Shown: in pieces, positions 29,425 through 38,824 of the stretch | Position numbering within the stretch: position 1 is the first letter of the stretch | Layout: every line of letters starts with the position of its first letter | Assembly (NCBI GenBank): GCA_943359395.1 | Contig: CALRHH010000006.1 | Location: forward strand, 1-48,368 | Reading direction: 5' to 3' | DNA from: Candidatus Nomurabacteria bacterium | GTDB taxonomy: Bacteria > Patescibacteriota > Minisyncoccia > Phycocordibacterales > UBA2100 | Length of the DNA stretch: 48,368 nucleotides | Made by a program: the position numbers and the translations under genes | The notes under the pieces: model-generated | The model's database searches: none | The model's input: only the letters and a program-made list of their open reading frames with translations | What the model was told of the DNA's origin: nothing

Positions 29425-30672
29425 ATGGAGCGAAAAGGTAAGAAATACGATGTCATCGTCATAGGTGGCGGAGCCTCTGGAATGATGGCAGCAGGACGCG
29501 CGGCTGAGCGCGGCAAGTCCGTCCTACTACTGGAAAAGAATGCCTCTTTAGGCAAAAAACTGGACATCACCGGCGGTGGTCGCTGCAACATCACAAACGC
29601 CGAGTTTGATCGGAGGGCATTCGCGAAGCACTATGGAGGCGCAGAGCAATTCCTCTACTCCCCCCTTTCTCAATTCGGCGTACAAGATACATTTGATTTC
29701 TTCGCAAAGCGCGGTCTTCCTCTCGTCGTCGAGGCGCGTAAGCGGGCATTTCCTGAGACTCAGAAATCCCTTGATGTGACGCGCGTTATGAAAAAATATC
29801 TTACCGACTCAGGTGTTGTCGTGATGACAAAGGCCACCGTAAAGGGCCTCACCGTTGTAGGTAATCGAATCGAAGAAGTAAAAACGACGCAGGGTTCATT
29901 CACCGCTGATACATTTATCATATCTACGGGCGGCTTATCACACCCAGAGACAGGCTCGACAGGCGACGGATTCAAATGGCTTACGGAGCTTGGACACTCT
30001 GTTCAGGCGTCGACGCCGACCATTGTGCCCCTACGGATAAGCGAAGCGTGGGTGAAATCTCTTGCGGGAATTTCGCTCTCGTTTATGAAAATAACCTTCT
30101 TCGCCGACGGTAAACGCGCATTCTCCAAAACGGGCAAAATCCTCTTTACGCACTTCGGACTCTCGGGTCCGCTCATATTAAACAGCGCGAGCGAGGTGGC
30201 GGAACTGCTCAAAAATACCGACGTGACGGCGAGCATTGATATGTATCCCGATACCGATTTCGCGGCACTCGAGCGACAAATTATTGCGAAGATTGATATC
30301 AATAAGAATAAAGATTTCAAAAATGTCTTGACCGAGGTTGTTCCGCGTGGGTTGACGAAAGCTATTCTTGAGCTTCTTGCCCTTCCCGATGCAAACGTAA
30401 AGGCTCACAGTGTGACCAAAGAACAACGCAAACAGCTCATTCATATACTGAAAGGCGCACCTCTAACAATCTCCGGTTTGATGGGATTCGACCGAGCCGT
30501 CATCTCCGATGGCGGCGTACCGCTTACCGAAGTAGATACGAAAACCATGCGCTCACTCAAAGTCGAAAATCTCTATCTCACGGGCGATGTACTTCACATC
30601 AACCGCCCCTCAGGCGGCTACTCGCTCCAGCTAGCCTGGACCACCGGCTACGTCTCGGGGAATAGCGTTTGA
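29425..30672 (+). CDS. NAD(P)/FAD-dependent oxidoreductase, HI0933/BaiN-YhiN family
   Basis: YDVIVIGGGASGMMAAGRAAERGKSVLLLEKNASLGKKLDITGGGRCNITN..GDVLHINRPSGGYSLQLAW. Confidence 0.95.
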   Translation: MERKGKKYDVIVIGGGASGMMAAGRAAERGKSVLLLEKNASLGKKLDITGGGRCNITNAEFDRRAFAKHYGGAEQFLYSPLSQFGVQDTFDFFAKRGLPLVVEARKRAFPETQKSLDVTRVMKKYLTDSGVVVMTKATVKGLTVVGNRIEEVKTTQGSFTADTFIISTGGLSHPETGSTGDGFKWLTELGHSVQASTPTIVPLRISEAWVKSLAGISLSFMKITFFADGKRAFSKTGKILFTHFGLSGPLILNSASEVAELLKNTDVTASIDMYPDTDFAALERQIIAKIDINKNKDFKNVLTEVVPRGLTKAILELLALPDANVKAHSVTKEQRKQLIHILKGAPLTISGLMGFDRAVISDGGVPLTEVDTKTMRSLKVENLYLTGDVLHINRPSGGYSLQLAWTTGYVSGNSV

Positions 30673-31637
30673 AGACCTTTTTCGTCTTTGATTTTGTTGA
30701 GTAACTTTTTTATTTCCTGGAGACTTTCAGGCTCAAGGACTGATACGGGTACTACTGTTATTCCAGCCTTTTTGAATGCTGTCATTTTTTCTTTCACTTC
30801 CGCGTCAGAAACTGAGTCAACCTTTGTGAGAAAAACGTGTTCCGTCTTTTTCGTGAGTTCCGGATTGTACGTCTCTAGTTCATTGCGAATCACTTTGTAG
30901 TCGCGCACGACGTCATCCGACTCTGCAGATACCAGATGGAAGAGTACTCGCGTGCGCTCAATATGCTTGAGGAATTTGACGCCAAGCCCCTTGCCGCCCG
31001 AAGCGCCTTCGATGATACCTGGGATGTCAGCGAGGATAATGCCGTAATACGAACCGAGGTGCGGCTCGAGAGTGGTGAACGCGTAGTTTGCGACGCGGCT
31101 CTTGGCAGCAGTAAGCTCGTTCAGGAGAGTCGACTTACCGGCATTCGGAAGACCAACTAATCCAACGTCAGCGATGAGGTGGACATTGATTTTGTAGGTA
31201 GCCACATCCCCCCTCGTGCCATCCTCATGTTCCATCGGCGTTGTATTGGTCGCGGAGCGAAATTTGAAGTTTCCCCTACCGCCTACACCGCCGCCCGCAG
31301 CGAGGATGCGCTGACCGACTTCGTTGATTTCTTGTGAATAGTTCGTCTCGAGATTCGTTATCGTCGTCCCTACGGGGACCTTCAAGACGAGATGCTCTCC
31401 TTTGCGACCATCGAGAAATTGCCCGCGACCGTCGCGGCCGCGCTCCGCCTCCACCTCTTTTCTGCTCGCAAAGACCATAAGCGCATTGATATCTCCGGTA
31501 CCCTCAAAGTAGACGCTCCCGCCCGTGCCGCCGTCGGCCCCCGTTGGGCCGCGTGAGAGTTTGACCTTATTGAAAGCCACGGCACCGTTGCCGCCATCGC
31601 CTGCTTTTACGGTAATTGTTATCTCGTCTATGAGCAT
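30648..31637 (-). CDS. obg: GTPase Obg/CgtA
   Basis: MLIDEITITVKAGDGGNGAVAFNKVKLSRGPTGADGGTGGSVYFEG..VGLVGLPNAGKSTLLNELTAAKSRVANYAFTTLEPHLG. Confidence 0.96.
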   Translation of the reverse strand: MLIDEITITVKAGDGGNGAVAFNKVKLSRGPTGADGGTGGSVYFEGTGDINALMVFASRKEVEAERGRDGRGQFLDGRKGEHLVLKVPVGTTITNLETNYSQEINEVGQRILAAGGGVGGRGNFKFRSATNTTPMEHEDGTRGDVATYKINVHLIADVGLVGLPNAGKSTLLNELTAAKSRVANYAFTTLEPHLGSYYGIILADIPGIIEGASGGKGLGVKFLKHIERTRVLFHLVSAESDDVVRDYKVIRNELETYNPELTKKTEHVFLTKVDSVSDAEVKEKMTAFKKAGITVVPVSVLEPESLQEIKKLLNKIKDEKGLQTLFPET

Positions 31638-31717
31638 CTGGGCATGCTATCACACCTCCCTATTTTTTGAGTGTCTGCTTGATGTATTGGCATGAGAGGG
31701 TATCCTATGCGTGCGCC

Positions 31718-32854
31718 ATGTTTGAATTCAAGATTCTCAAACGCTCAAAGAAATCTCGCGCACGGCTTGGCGTCATCACGACACCGCACGGCGAAATAGA
31801 GACGCCGTCATTTATACCTGTCGCGACGCGGGGTACGGTACGTACTCTGGAAAGTTTCGAGGTCGAAGATGCGGGTGCTCAAGCCCTTATCTGCAACACG
31901 TACCACCTCCATTTGGCTCCGGGAGAAAAGGTGGTGAAGCGCGCGGGGGGGCTGCACGAATTCATGCAGTGGAGGCGGCCGCTCATGACTGACTCGGGCG
32001 GATTTCAGGTATTCAGCCTCGGATTCGGCAGAGACCACGGCGTCGGCAAGATACTGAGGGAAGAGTCTGAGAAACACATTAGAGAAGGTACTCAACCCAC
32101 CAATATAAAAATAACCGCAGACGGCGTGCGCTTCCGCTCTCATATCGACGGCACAGAGTTATTCCTTGGGCCAAAGGAATCCATTCGCATACAAGAAACC
32201 CTTGGTGCCGACATTATTTTTGCGTTTGACGAATGTCCCTCGCCTCTGGCGGACGAAAAGTATATGCGTCGCTCGCTCGACCTCACGCATCGCTGGGCGG
32301 ACATGTGCATCAAAGCCCACAAAACCAAACAGGCGCTCTACGGCATCATTCAAGGAGGCAGTTTCAAACAATTCCGCGCTGAGAGTGCAAAAATTATCGG
32401 AGCAATGCCATTTCAAGGATTCGGAATCGGCGGAGAATTCGGCTACGACAAACGCTCGCTTAGAAAGATGTTAGGTGATGTGCACGACCTACTTCCCGAA
32501 GATAAACCGCGCCACGTACTCGGTGTCGGACACCCCGACGATTTCCCGTACATCGCAAGCGCAGGCGGCGACACCTTCGATTGCATCGCGCCGACACATT
32601 ACGCGCGACGAGGCGTCGTCTTTACCTCAAAGGGACGGTTTGATATCCGCAACCGCCGCTACCTAACTGATCAGAAGCCGCTCGACTCAAGATGCCTCTG
32701 CGACATCTGCGCGACATACTCCCGCGCCTACATTTGTCACCTCATGCGCGCGCATGAAATGACGGGCATGAAGCTCGCCTCGTATCACAACCTGCATTTC
32801 TTCAACGCGGAAGCACAAAGGCTGCGCACGCGCATCAAGAACAACGAGATATAG
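31718..32854 (+). CDS. tgt: tRNA-guanine transglycosylase
   Basis: MFEFKILKRSKKSRARLGVITTPHGEIETPSFIPVATRGTVRTL..LMTDSGGFQVFSLG..CDICATYSRAYICHLMRAHEM. Confidence 0.95.
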   Translation: MFEFKILKRSKKSRARLGVITTPHGEIETPSFIPVATRGTVRTLESFEVEDAGAQALICNTYHLHLAPGEKVVKRAGGLHEFMQWRRPLMTDSGGFQVFSLGFGRDHGVGKILREESEKHIREGTQPTNIKITADGVRFRSHIDGTELFLGPKESIRIQETLGADIIFAFDECPSPLADEKYMRRSLDLTHRWADMCIKAHKTKQALYGIIQGGSFKQFRAESAKIIGAMPFQGFGIGGEFGYDKRSLRKMLGDVHDLLPEDKPRHVLGVGHPDDFPYIASAGGDTFDCIAPTHYARRGVVFTSKGRFDIRNRRYLTDQKPLDSRCLCDICATYSRAYICHLMRAHEMTGMKLASYHNLHFFNAEAQRLRTRIKNNEI

Positions 32855-32864
32855 GCTGAGTCCA

Positions 32865-33650
32865 TCAGAACGTTCCCGTCTTTTCCCATTGCACGAGCTG
32901 CCTGCCGAGCATCCACCGCATTTTATTCGTCCACTGGCTCAGGCGGAAAAACTCTCCTTCGGTCTGGTTCTGTGCATGCCCCGGGACCTCCTCCCCTGCG
33001 AGAATTCTCTTTGCGATGGCTATGAAGGCTCTCAAGCTGTCGTTGTTGAGTTCGAGGAATGCCTCTCTTGGTCGTTTCTTCGTATCCACATAGAGCTGCA
33101 TGATGATATCGCCGCGATCAACCCCCCGTGTCACGTAATGAATCGTACTGCCGATACGAGACACATCGCGCCGCAAGACGGCAAACTGATTCGCCACAGA
33201 GCCGCGATAGTACGGCAAAATACCCGTATGAAAATTGATGGTCTTTTTCGCCGTCTCCAAAATGTTGGGTTTCAATATCGCACTGCACCAGACAACAATC
33301 AGCTCAGGCGAGAGTCGCTTGAGAAGGGCCTCGATCTCTCTACTATTGATATCTTCTACTTCGAGCGTCTCCAGCTCGGGCTCGGATGAAGAGGGGGCGG
33401 TTGAACTGGCTCGCAAGTAAGCGAGAACCTTGCGTGTCTTTCTGCTCAGTCGGAGAAGCGTCCCGTACCACAGCTCCTGCAGTATGGCTCCCGAGCGCAC
33501 AGCTTTATATATTCGCCCGGAGCGACCGGCGCTACTCAATCTCGCCCTTTTGACGAGGACGAGGTCGACTCCTCCTCCCGTCCCCTCGTGGAGCGCTTTC
33601 GCAAATGCACGCTGCTCTGCCCCCGGTAAGGTGATGAAAACGATACCCAT
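32865..33650 (-). CDS. Formyltransferase-fold protein (Fmt/PurN/ArnA-type)
   Basis: LIVVWCSAILKPNILETAKKTINFHTGILPYYRGSVANQFAVLRRDVSRIGSTIHYVTRGVDRGDII. Confidence 0.85.
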   Translation of the reverse strand: MGIVFITLPGAEQRAFAKALHEGTGGGVDLVLVKRARLSSAGRSGRIYKAVRSGAILQELWYGTLLRLSRKTRKVLAYLRASSTAPSSSEPELETLEVEDINSREIEALLKRLSPELIVVWCSAILKPNILETAKKTINFHTGILPYYRGSVANQFAVLRRDVSRIGSTIHYVTRGVDRGDIIMQLYVDTKKRPREAFLELNNDSLRAFIAIAKRILAGEEVPGHAQNQTEGEFFRLSQWTNKMRWMLGRQLVQWEKTGTF

Positions 33651-33660
33651 AGAGTGTCGA

Positions 33661-33843
33661 CTACTCCCGAACTTTCGATTCCATCATTTTAAGTGCATCT
33701 TCGTCGGTCATGTCCTCGATATCACCCGCGTGCACCTCTCGCGCGTGAATGAGCATATAGTGTGCTGCGTCCGTGGCGGCTGCGCCTTCGACTTCAAAAT
33801 CGCAGGTAGTAGCTGGGTTAAGGTCTTTGCAAGCTAATTTCAT
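33661..33843 (-). CDS. DUF1059-family small protein
   Basis: MKLACKDLNPATTCDFEVEGAAATDAAHYMLIHAREVHAGDIEDM. Confidence 0.85.
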   Translation of the reverse strand: MKLACKDLNPATTCDFEVEGAAATDAAHYMLIHAREVHAGDIEDMTDEDALKMMESKVRE

Positions 33844-33957
33844 ACAAAATGTTAGGTGTATAAGTGCCTTTTAATGAGTCATCAACCCCATCCCAGTGTA
33901 CCATTTGCCACCCTAGGGGAAGGTGGAAGTAGACAAACTGAGAGGTATACTTACTGC

Positions 33958-34131
33958 ATGTTGGACAAAGAGCACGAGGAGTGGCTCGAAAACCGTAATG
34001 CACGGCGGGCGGCAGCAAAAAACAATACAAAAAAGCCTCCTATTCCTCCGACAAAAGAAACTGGGGGAAGGAGGAGAAGCGGAGGCAGTGCCGACGACCA
34101 GACGGACCGTATATGGCTCGGAGAGGCGTAA
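33958..34131 (+). CDS. Small hypothetical protein, 57 aa, charged/Pro-rich
   Basis: MLDKEHEEWLENRNARRAAAKNNTKKPPIPPTKETGGRRRSGG..; preceded by TATACT-TACTGC-ATG. Confidence 0.5.
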   Translation: MLDKEHEEWLENRNARRAAAKNNTKKPPIPPTKETGGRRRSGGSADDQTDRIWLGEA

Positions 34132-34137
34132 ACCGTC

Positions 34138-34386
34138 TTATCGCCCGTCTATCAAATTCAACTTTTGCTTCCGTGTCAGACGCTTGATTTCCGCCTCGCG
34201 GGCGCGCGCTTTTGCGAATGTGCGAAACCGCTCAAAGTGCTTGAGGATAACGGGACGACGAATCTTGGTGTAATGCGCGCCCGATTTCGCGCCATTGTGC
34301 TGCTTGAGTCTTTTTTCCAAATCGTTGGTAGATCCCACATAGAGCGAACGGTCGGCACACTCAAGAATATAGGTAAAATGCATCAT
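34138..34386 (-). CDS. GIY-YIG endonuclease-domain protein
   Basis: FTYILECADRSLYVGSTNDLEKRLKQHNGAKSGAHYTKIRRPVILKHFERF. Confidence 0.93.
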   Translation of the reverse strand: MMHFTYILECADRSLYVGSTNDLEKRLKQHNGAKSGAHYTKIRRPVILKHFERFRTFAKARAREAEIKRLTRKQKLNLIDGR

Positions 34387-34398
34387 GTAGTGTTAGTC

Positions 34399-34463
34399 TA
34401 CCCCATGAGATACCCGCTCTAGGCGATTGCAACGAATTTCGGATGTAATTATCTCACGGGGTC
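34399..34463. promoter_or_regulatory. 65-nt inverted-arm element between divergent GIY-YIG and pseudouridine synthase genes
   Basis: TACCCC-A-TGAGATA...TATCTCA-C-GGGGTC; same length and arms as 27496-27560. Confidence 0.6.
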
Positions 34464-34480
34464 TACTACTTCAATCACCT

Positions 34481-35185
34481 ATGGACACAGGAAAGCCCGC
34501 ATACCCCATGCGCATCAACAAATACCTCGCCTTGCAGAAATACTGCACGAGGCGTGAGGCCGACAAGCTCATCGAAAAAGGGCTTGTCACTATCAACGGC
34601 CGTCCGGCCGCTTTGGGCGACAAAATCAATGAAAACGACAAGGTAGACCTCAAGTGGCGGCAGACTAAGTGGCGCTACTTCGCCTACTACAAGCCGCGCG
34701 GCGTCATCACGCATTCGGCGCAGGAGGGAGAAGAAGATATCAAAGAGATAGTGCCTATTGAGGGCGTCTTTCCGCTCGGCAGGCTCGACAAGGATTCCTA
34801 CGGGCTCATCATTCTTACTGATGATGGTCGCATTACTGATGCGCTCCTTAATCCCGAGCATGCACACGAGAAGGAGTACGACGTCATGACGACAGAGCCG
34901 TTACCGACAAACTTCAAGGCAAAGATGGAGCACGGCGTCGACATCGGCGGCTACGTCACGAAGCCGTGCCACGTCGAAGTGCATGGCGAGCGGAAATTCA
35001 CGATTACGCTTACCGAGGGCAAAAAGCACCAGATTCGCCGCATGTGCGGATTCTTCGGACTCGCCACATCTCACCTCCTCAGGAAGCGCATCATGAATAT
35101 AAAGCTTGCCGGTCTCAAATCAGGCGAAAACCGCCCCATCGAGGGAACGGAGTTGACCACGTTTCTCGCATCGCTCGGATTTTAA
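34481..35185 (+). CDS. S4-domain 23S rRNA pseudouridine synthase (RluF/RluB-like)
   Basis: MRINKYLALQKYCTRREADKLIEKGLVTINGR..GVFPLGRLDKDSYGLIILTDDG..LTEGKKHQIRRMCGFFG. Confidence 0.93.
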   Translation: MDTGKPAYPMRINKYLALQKYCTRREADKLIEKGLVTINGRPAALGDKINENDKVDLKWRQTKWRYFAYYKPRGVITHSAQEGEEDIKEIVPIEGVFPLGRLDKDSYGLIILTDDGRITDALLNPEHAHEKEYDVMTTEPLPTNFKAKMEHGVDIGGYVTKPCHVEVHGERKFTITLTEGKKHQIRRMCGFFGLATSHLLRKRIMNIKLAGLKSGENRPIEGTELTTFLASLGF

Positions 35186-35203
35186 TACGACACGTCTCAG
35201 CCT

Positions 35204-36016
35204 CTATAGGAGGTGCACGACTCTGTCGGACGCGTGTCGCTCTGCTTCGAGGACAATTTTTTCCATTTCAGCCACCGCTTCTACAGGATACGCTCCGCGC
35301 GCGGTTTCTTCGGAGAGCATGACCGCATCGGAGCCACTATCAATAGCATACGCCACGTCGGTGACTTCCGCGCGCGTCGGCTCGGGGTTTGTCACCATCG
35401 AGAGGAGCATTTGTGTTGCCGTGATGACTGGCTTTCCTGCACGATTACATTTCTCTAAGAGCTCTTTTTCGATAAAGGGTATTTTTTCGAGAGGAACCTC
35501 TTCTCCCAAATCCCCTCTTCCTATCATAATAGCGTCTGCAGCCGCGATTATCCCGTCGGCATTCTCCACCGCCTCGCGACGCTCGATTTTTGCAATGACG
35601 CGTGCAGTGCCGTCGAGCTCTCGTATCGCTTTCCGCGCCTCTTCAACATCCTCTTTGTTCCCCACATACGAGACGGAAATATAGTTCACGCCTTTTTTAA
35701 GACCGAATTGAATATCGGCTTTATCTTTCTTCGTAAGCAATCCTTTTCCCGGATGATAGTGTTCTGCGTCAAAATGATGCCCTGTCGGAGTTTGTGCTCG
35801 CGGACCGGAGAGGTCGAGAATGATAGGAATACTTGTATTCGTCTCGGCCTCCACCGTGCGGAGCGCATCGATGTATCCGCCCTGCTCTTCGTGCGTACCC
35901 CACGAGAAATTCAGCCGCATCACATCCATGTGATGTTGTACCATTTTCCGCAGCATTTCCACGGTGCCACTCTTCGGGCCGATGGTTGCAACTATTTGTG
36001 CACGTGATGATTTCAT
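35204..36016 (-). CDS. Pyruvate kinase A-domain protein lacking B and C domains
   Basis: [137 protein letters not shown]. Confidence 0.92.
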   Translation of the reverse strand: MKSSRAQIVATIGPKSGTVEMLRKMVQHHMDVMRLNFSWGTHEEQGGYIDALRTVEAETNTSIPIILDLSGPRAQTPTGHHFDAEHYHPGKGLLTKKDKADIQFGLKKGVNYISVSYVGNKEDVEEARKAIRELDGTARVIAKIERREAVENADGIIAAADAIMIGRGDLGEEVPLEKIPFIEKELLEKCNRAGKPVITATQMLLSMVTNPEPTRAEVTDVAYAIDSGSDAVMLSEETARGAYPVEAVAEMEKIVLEAERHASDRVVHLL

Positions 36017-36027
36017 AGAGGAGATTA

Positions 36028-37302
36028 TTAAGGAGTAAGGAGGAAGTACCAATCCGATACATTGGCTTCCAAAGGCCCGGTCGTGATTTCATCACCCGTT
36101 TTCTGGAACACGGGAATGGTATCCATGCGCGCGCGGTACGGAGCGAGGTCAATACCCTGCTCCACGATACGCTCCACAGTGCCATTATCCACGATAGCCC
36201 CCGCCTCGTCGCTATTGTCGCGACCGTCGGATGCCGCTGCGACGAAAACCGCATGAGAACCAATGGTACGGAGCGCTTCGAGTGCGAGGAATTGGCAGCG
36301 CCCTCCCGTCCCGTGGTCTTCTGGTACCTGAAGTTGAATCTCTCCTCCCGCGAATACGACACTTTTCGGCGCAGTTTTTTCGGATATCTTTGCGAGTGCA
36401 GTTTCCGGGAATTCATACAGGGGGGTTTCGATGATGACGCTCGCATAACCGATTGATTCCGCAGCAGCGGCCATTTTTTTAAGCGCATCCTCATTTGAGA
36501 TAAGCACGATGTTGGTGACCTTCTCGAAGTACTTCTTGTCTTTCGGCGTTTCTTGGAGTGCAAACGCCTTCTCCATTCCGTATTTCTTAAGAATGGCGCG
36601 CGCGTCGTCCGTAGTCGATTGGTCGGGATACGTGGGGCCGGATGCAACCTCTTCAGGGTTACCGCCGACAATATCGGAAAAGACCATTCCTACGATTGTC
36701 GCGGGATGGAGCATCTCGGCGAGTCCGCCCCCTTTGAGTTCAGAAATATGTTTTCGTACCGTATTCAACTCACGGATAGGAGCACCAACACGCTCAAATT
36801 CTTCGAAAAGCCTGATGTTTTGTTCGCACTCCTCATCCGTGGAGCACAGGAGCGACGAGCCGCCACCCGCGACCACGACGAGCACGAGGTCATTCTCGCC
36901 CGCCTCTTCCGCGAGCCCCATGACAACCTTTGTCGCCCGTACGTTTTGGTCTGATGGCATCGGATGTGTCCCCACGAATGCGTCTATTGCCGAAGGGCAA
37001 GTCGTCAAAATCGCTCTGTCGATAACCACGGACTTTTTGAGTCGTGTGTTGAGAATCTTGTACAGCTCATACACAGCGGCGCAGGCACCCTTACCGAATC
37101 CGACGAGGTAGATATTCTCGAATCCGCTCGTATCAAATGTGCGGCCGCGGATAGTGATGGAGTTGTCGGTGACGCTCACATACTCCTGTATTACGCGCTC
37201 AGTCTGCACGGCATCGTATCCCGCTTCAAGAATCGTGAGCGCATCCCTGCGCTCATCACTGGTCGCGAGAGCGTCGAAATTCTTAATCCAATGACGCTCC
37301 AT
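36028..37302 (-). CDS. Glycerate 2-kinase (DUF4147/GckA, type II)
   Basis: [96 protein letters not shown]. Confidence 0.92.
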   Translation of the reverse strand: MERHWIKNFDALATSDERRDALTILEAGYDAVQTERVIQEYVSVTDNSITIRGRTFDTSGFENIYLVGFGKGACAAVYELYKILNTRLKKSVVIDRAILTTCPSAIDAFVGTHPMPSDQNVRATKVVMGLAEEAGENDLVLVVVAGGGSSLLCSTDEECEQNIRLFEEFERVGAPIRELNTVRKHISELKGGGLAEMLHPATIVGMVFSDIVGGNPEEVASGPTYPDQSTTDDARAILKKYGMEKAFALQETPKDKKYFEKVTNIVLISNEDALKKMAAAAESIGYASVIIETPLYEFPETALAKISEKTAPKSVVFAGGEIQLQVPEDHGTGGRCQFLALEALRTIGSHAVFVAAASDGRDNSDEAGAIVDNGTVERIVEQGIDLAPYRARMDTIPVFQKTGDEITTGPLEANVSDWYFLLTP

Positions 37303-37306
37303 ACAC

Positions 37307-38308
37307 TTACTGCCCCGTGCGCGGAGTGGATACGATGTATGCAGTAATCTCACCGACTGCCCGGGTAACGCCGTCCACATCCGCTTCCTTCGAGTGGAAT
37401 GCGATGTGCGGCGTGACGAGGACATTGGGCATATCCATGAGCATGTGGTCTCCGATGAGCGGGCGCAAATCGTGCCCCTCGGACACTTGCATCTTGATGA
37501 TGGCCCCTTCCTTGTGCAGTTCGCGTTCGCCTTCGAGTACGTCGAGTCCCGCGCCGGCGACCTTGCCGGCTCTCAGTGCTTCGACGAGAGCGACGGTATC
37601 TATCACCTCGCCGCGTGCGGTGTTGACGATGATGACGCCTTGCTTCATGCGCGCAAAAAGGTCTGCGTTGATGAGGTGATGCGTTTCGGGGATATAGGGC
37701 ACGTGGAGTGTCACGATATCGGATTGTGCCGCAAGCTCCTGAAGCGTGACGTACGTGAAGCCAAGCTCCGCGGCGCGGGCCATATCAGGATGCACGTCGA
37801 ACGCAATAACTTTCATCCCGAATCCCCGGCCAATCTCGGCGACATGCGAACCGATGCGGCCCGTCCCCACGATGCCCAAAGTCTTGCCCTGCAAATCAAA
37901 ACCCTGAAAAGCCCGCACGTCGAATTTTCCGATATCACGGACCTCCTGTGATGCGAGATTGATATGCCGCGAAAGGTTGAGCATGAGTCCGAAGGTGAAT
38001 TCTGCGACAGAACTCACTCCGTAACCTGGAACATTCGCCACTGTGATTCCCCGCTCCTTGGCTGCGGCCATGTCGATGTGGTCTTCTCCCGTCGATTCCG
38101 CGACGATGAGCTTCACTCTGGGCAGTTTCTCGATGACCTCTTTTGACACGTCGCAATCCACGAAGACCGCGATGACCTCCGCATCCGCGGCAAGCTGCAC
38201 ATTTGCGGCCGAAAGGGGCTCCGGGACGAAAGTAATCTCGTGCCCCGCAAGCGCGCCCGTAAAGAGAGGCTCGGTGTCCTTAAACGAGCTGAACCGCACG
38301 ATTTTCAT
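37307..38308 (-). CDS. D-2-hydroxyacid dehydrogenase
   Basis: GYGVSSVAEFTFGLMLNLSRH..GKTLGIVGTGRIGSHVAEIGRGFGMKVIAFDVHPD..VNTARGEVIDTVALVEALRAGKVAGAGLDVLEGE. Confidence 0.95.
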   Translation of the reverse strand: MKIVRFSSFKDTEPLFTGALAGHEITFVPEPLSAANVQLAADAEVIAVFVDCDVSKEVIEKLPRVKLIVAESTGEDHIDMAAAKERGITVANVPGYGVSSVAEFTFGLMLNLSRHINLASQEVRDIGKFDVRAFQGFDLQGKTLGIVGTGRIGSHVAEIGRGFGMKVIAFDVHPDMARAAELGFTYVTLQELAAQSDIVTLHVPYIPETHHLINADLFARMKQGVIIVNTARGEVIDTVALVEALRAGKVAGAGLDVLEGERELHKEGAIIKMQVSEGHDLRPLIGDHMLMDMPNVLVTPHIAFHSKEADVDGVTRAVGEITAYIVSTPRTGQ

Positions 38309-38373
38309 CTGTGCATTATACCGCGCGCGATGTCAGCACATGGCGCTTCAGGGGTATAGCAAAAGAAGGGATT

Positions 38374-38637
38374 TCAGGCGCCGTGCACCTTGTTCCATAC
38401 CGTCGAGAAGACCAGGCCTACGGCATACCCGATACAAGCGGCGATGACGATGACTGTGAGCGCCGCTACCGCGTCAAAAGATGTGAAGACCGGACCGGAC
38501 GCTACCATGTGCGCCCACATCGAAAAATTTACAAGCGGCTGCGCCCAGCCGAGGAGAATAAGAAGCGACCAGAGGACATGGAACCCGCCGAGCATTATCG
38601 CGCCCACGAGTCCCGCTTTGTGTGTATTTGTCTGCAT
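38374..38637 (-). CDS. Small multi-TM hypothetical protein
   Basis: 87-aa hydrophobic ORF MQTNTHKAGLVGAIMLGGFHVLWSLLILLGW.. Confidence 0.65.
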   Translation of the reverse strand: MQTNTHKAGLVGAIMLGGFHVLWSLLILLGWAQPLVNFSMWAHMVASGPVFTSFDAVAALTVIVIAACIGYAVGLVFSTVWNKVHGA

Positions 38638-38719
38638 AAAAATAGGAAAGCTGTTAAAAGACTGATAATAGAGTAAGCCTACTCCTGCGGTTTTTTCTGT
38701 CTAGCGCCCCTTCGCACCC

Positions 38720-38766
38720 CCCCACACTCATTCCAACGTTTTGCAAAATGTTTGAATGTTGTGGGG
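38720..38766. repeat. 47-nt near-palindrome
   Basis: CCCCACA-CT-CATTCCAACGTTTTG-CAAAATGTTTGAATG-T-TGTGGGG. Confidence 0.75.
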
Positions 38767-38824
38767 ATAGCGGGAGAAGGTGAGATGGGGTGGAATACGC
38801 CGGCGGGTTCCCTATCCGGGTTCC

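Noticed and set aside
30648-30672. 25-bp convergent overlap of the oxidoreductase and obg as evidence of regulation
   Set aside because: Short 3'-3' overlaps are common in compact genomes; nothing extra supports a function.
35769-36671. 300-aa minus ORF overlapping pyruvate kinase and glycerate kinase genes
   Set aside because: Arg/Ser-rich out-of-frame ORF overlapping two well-supported CDSs.
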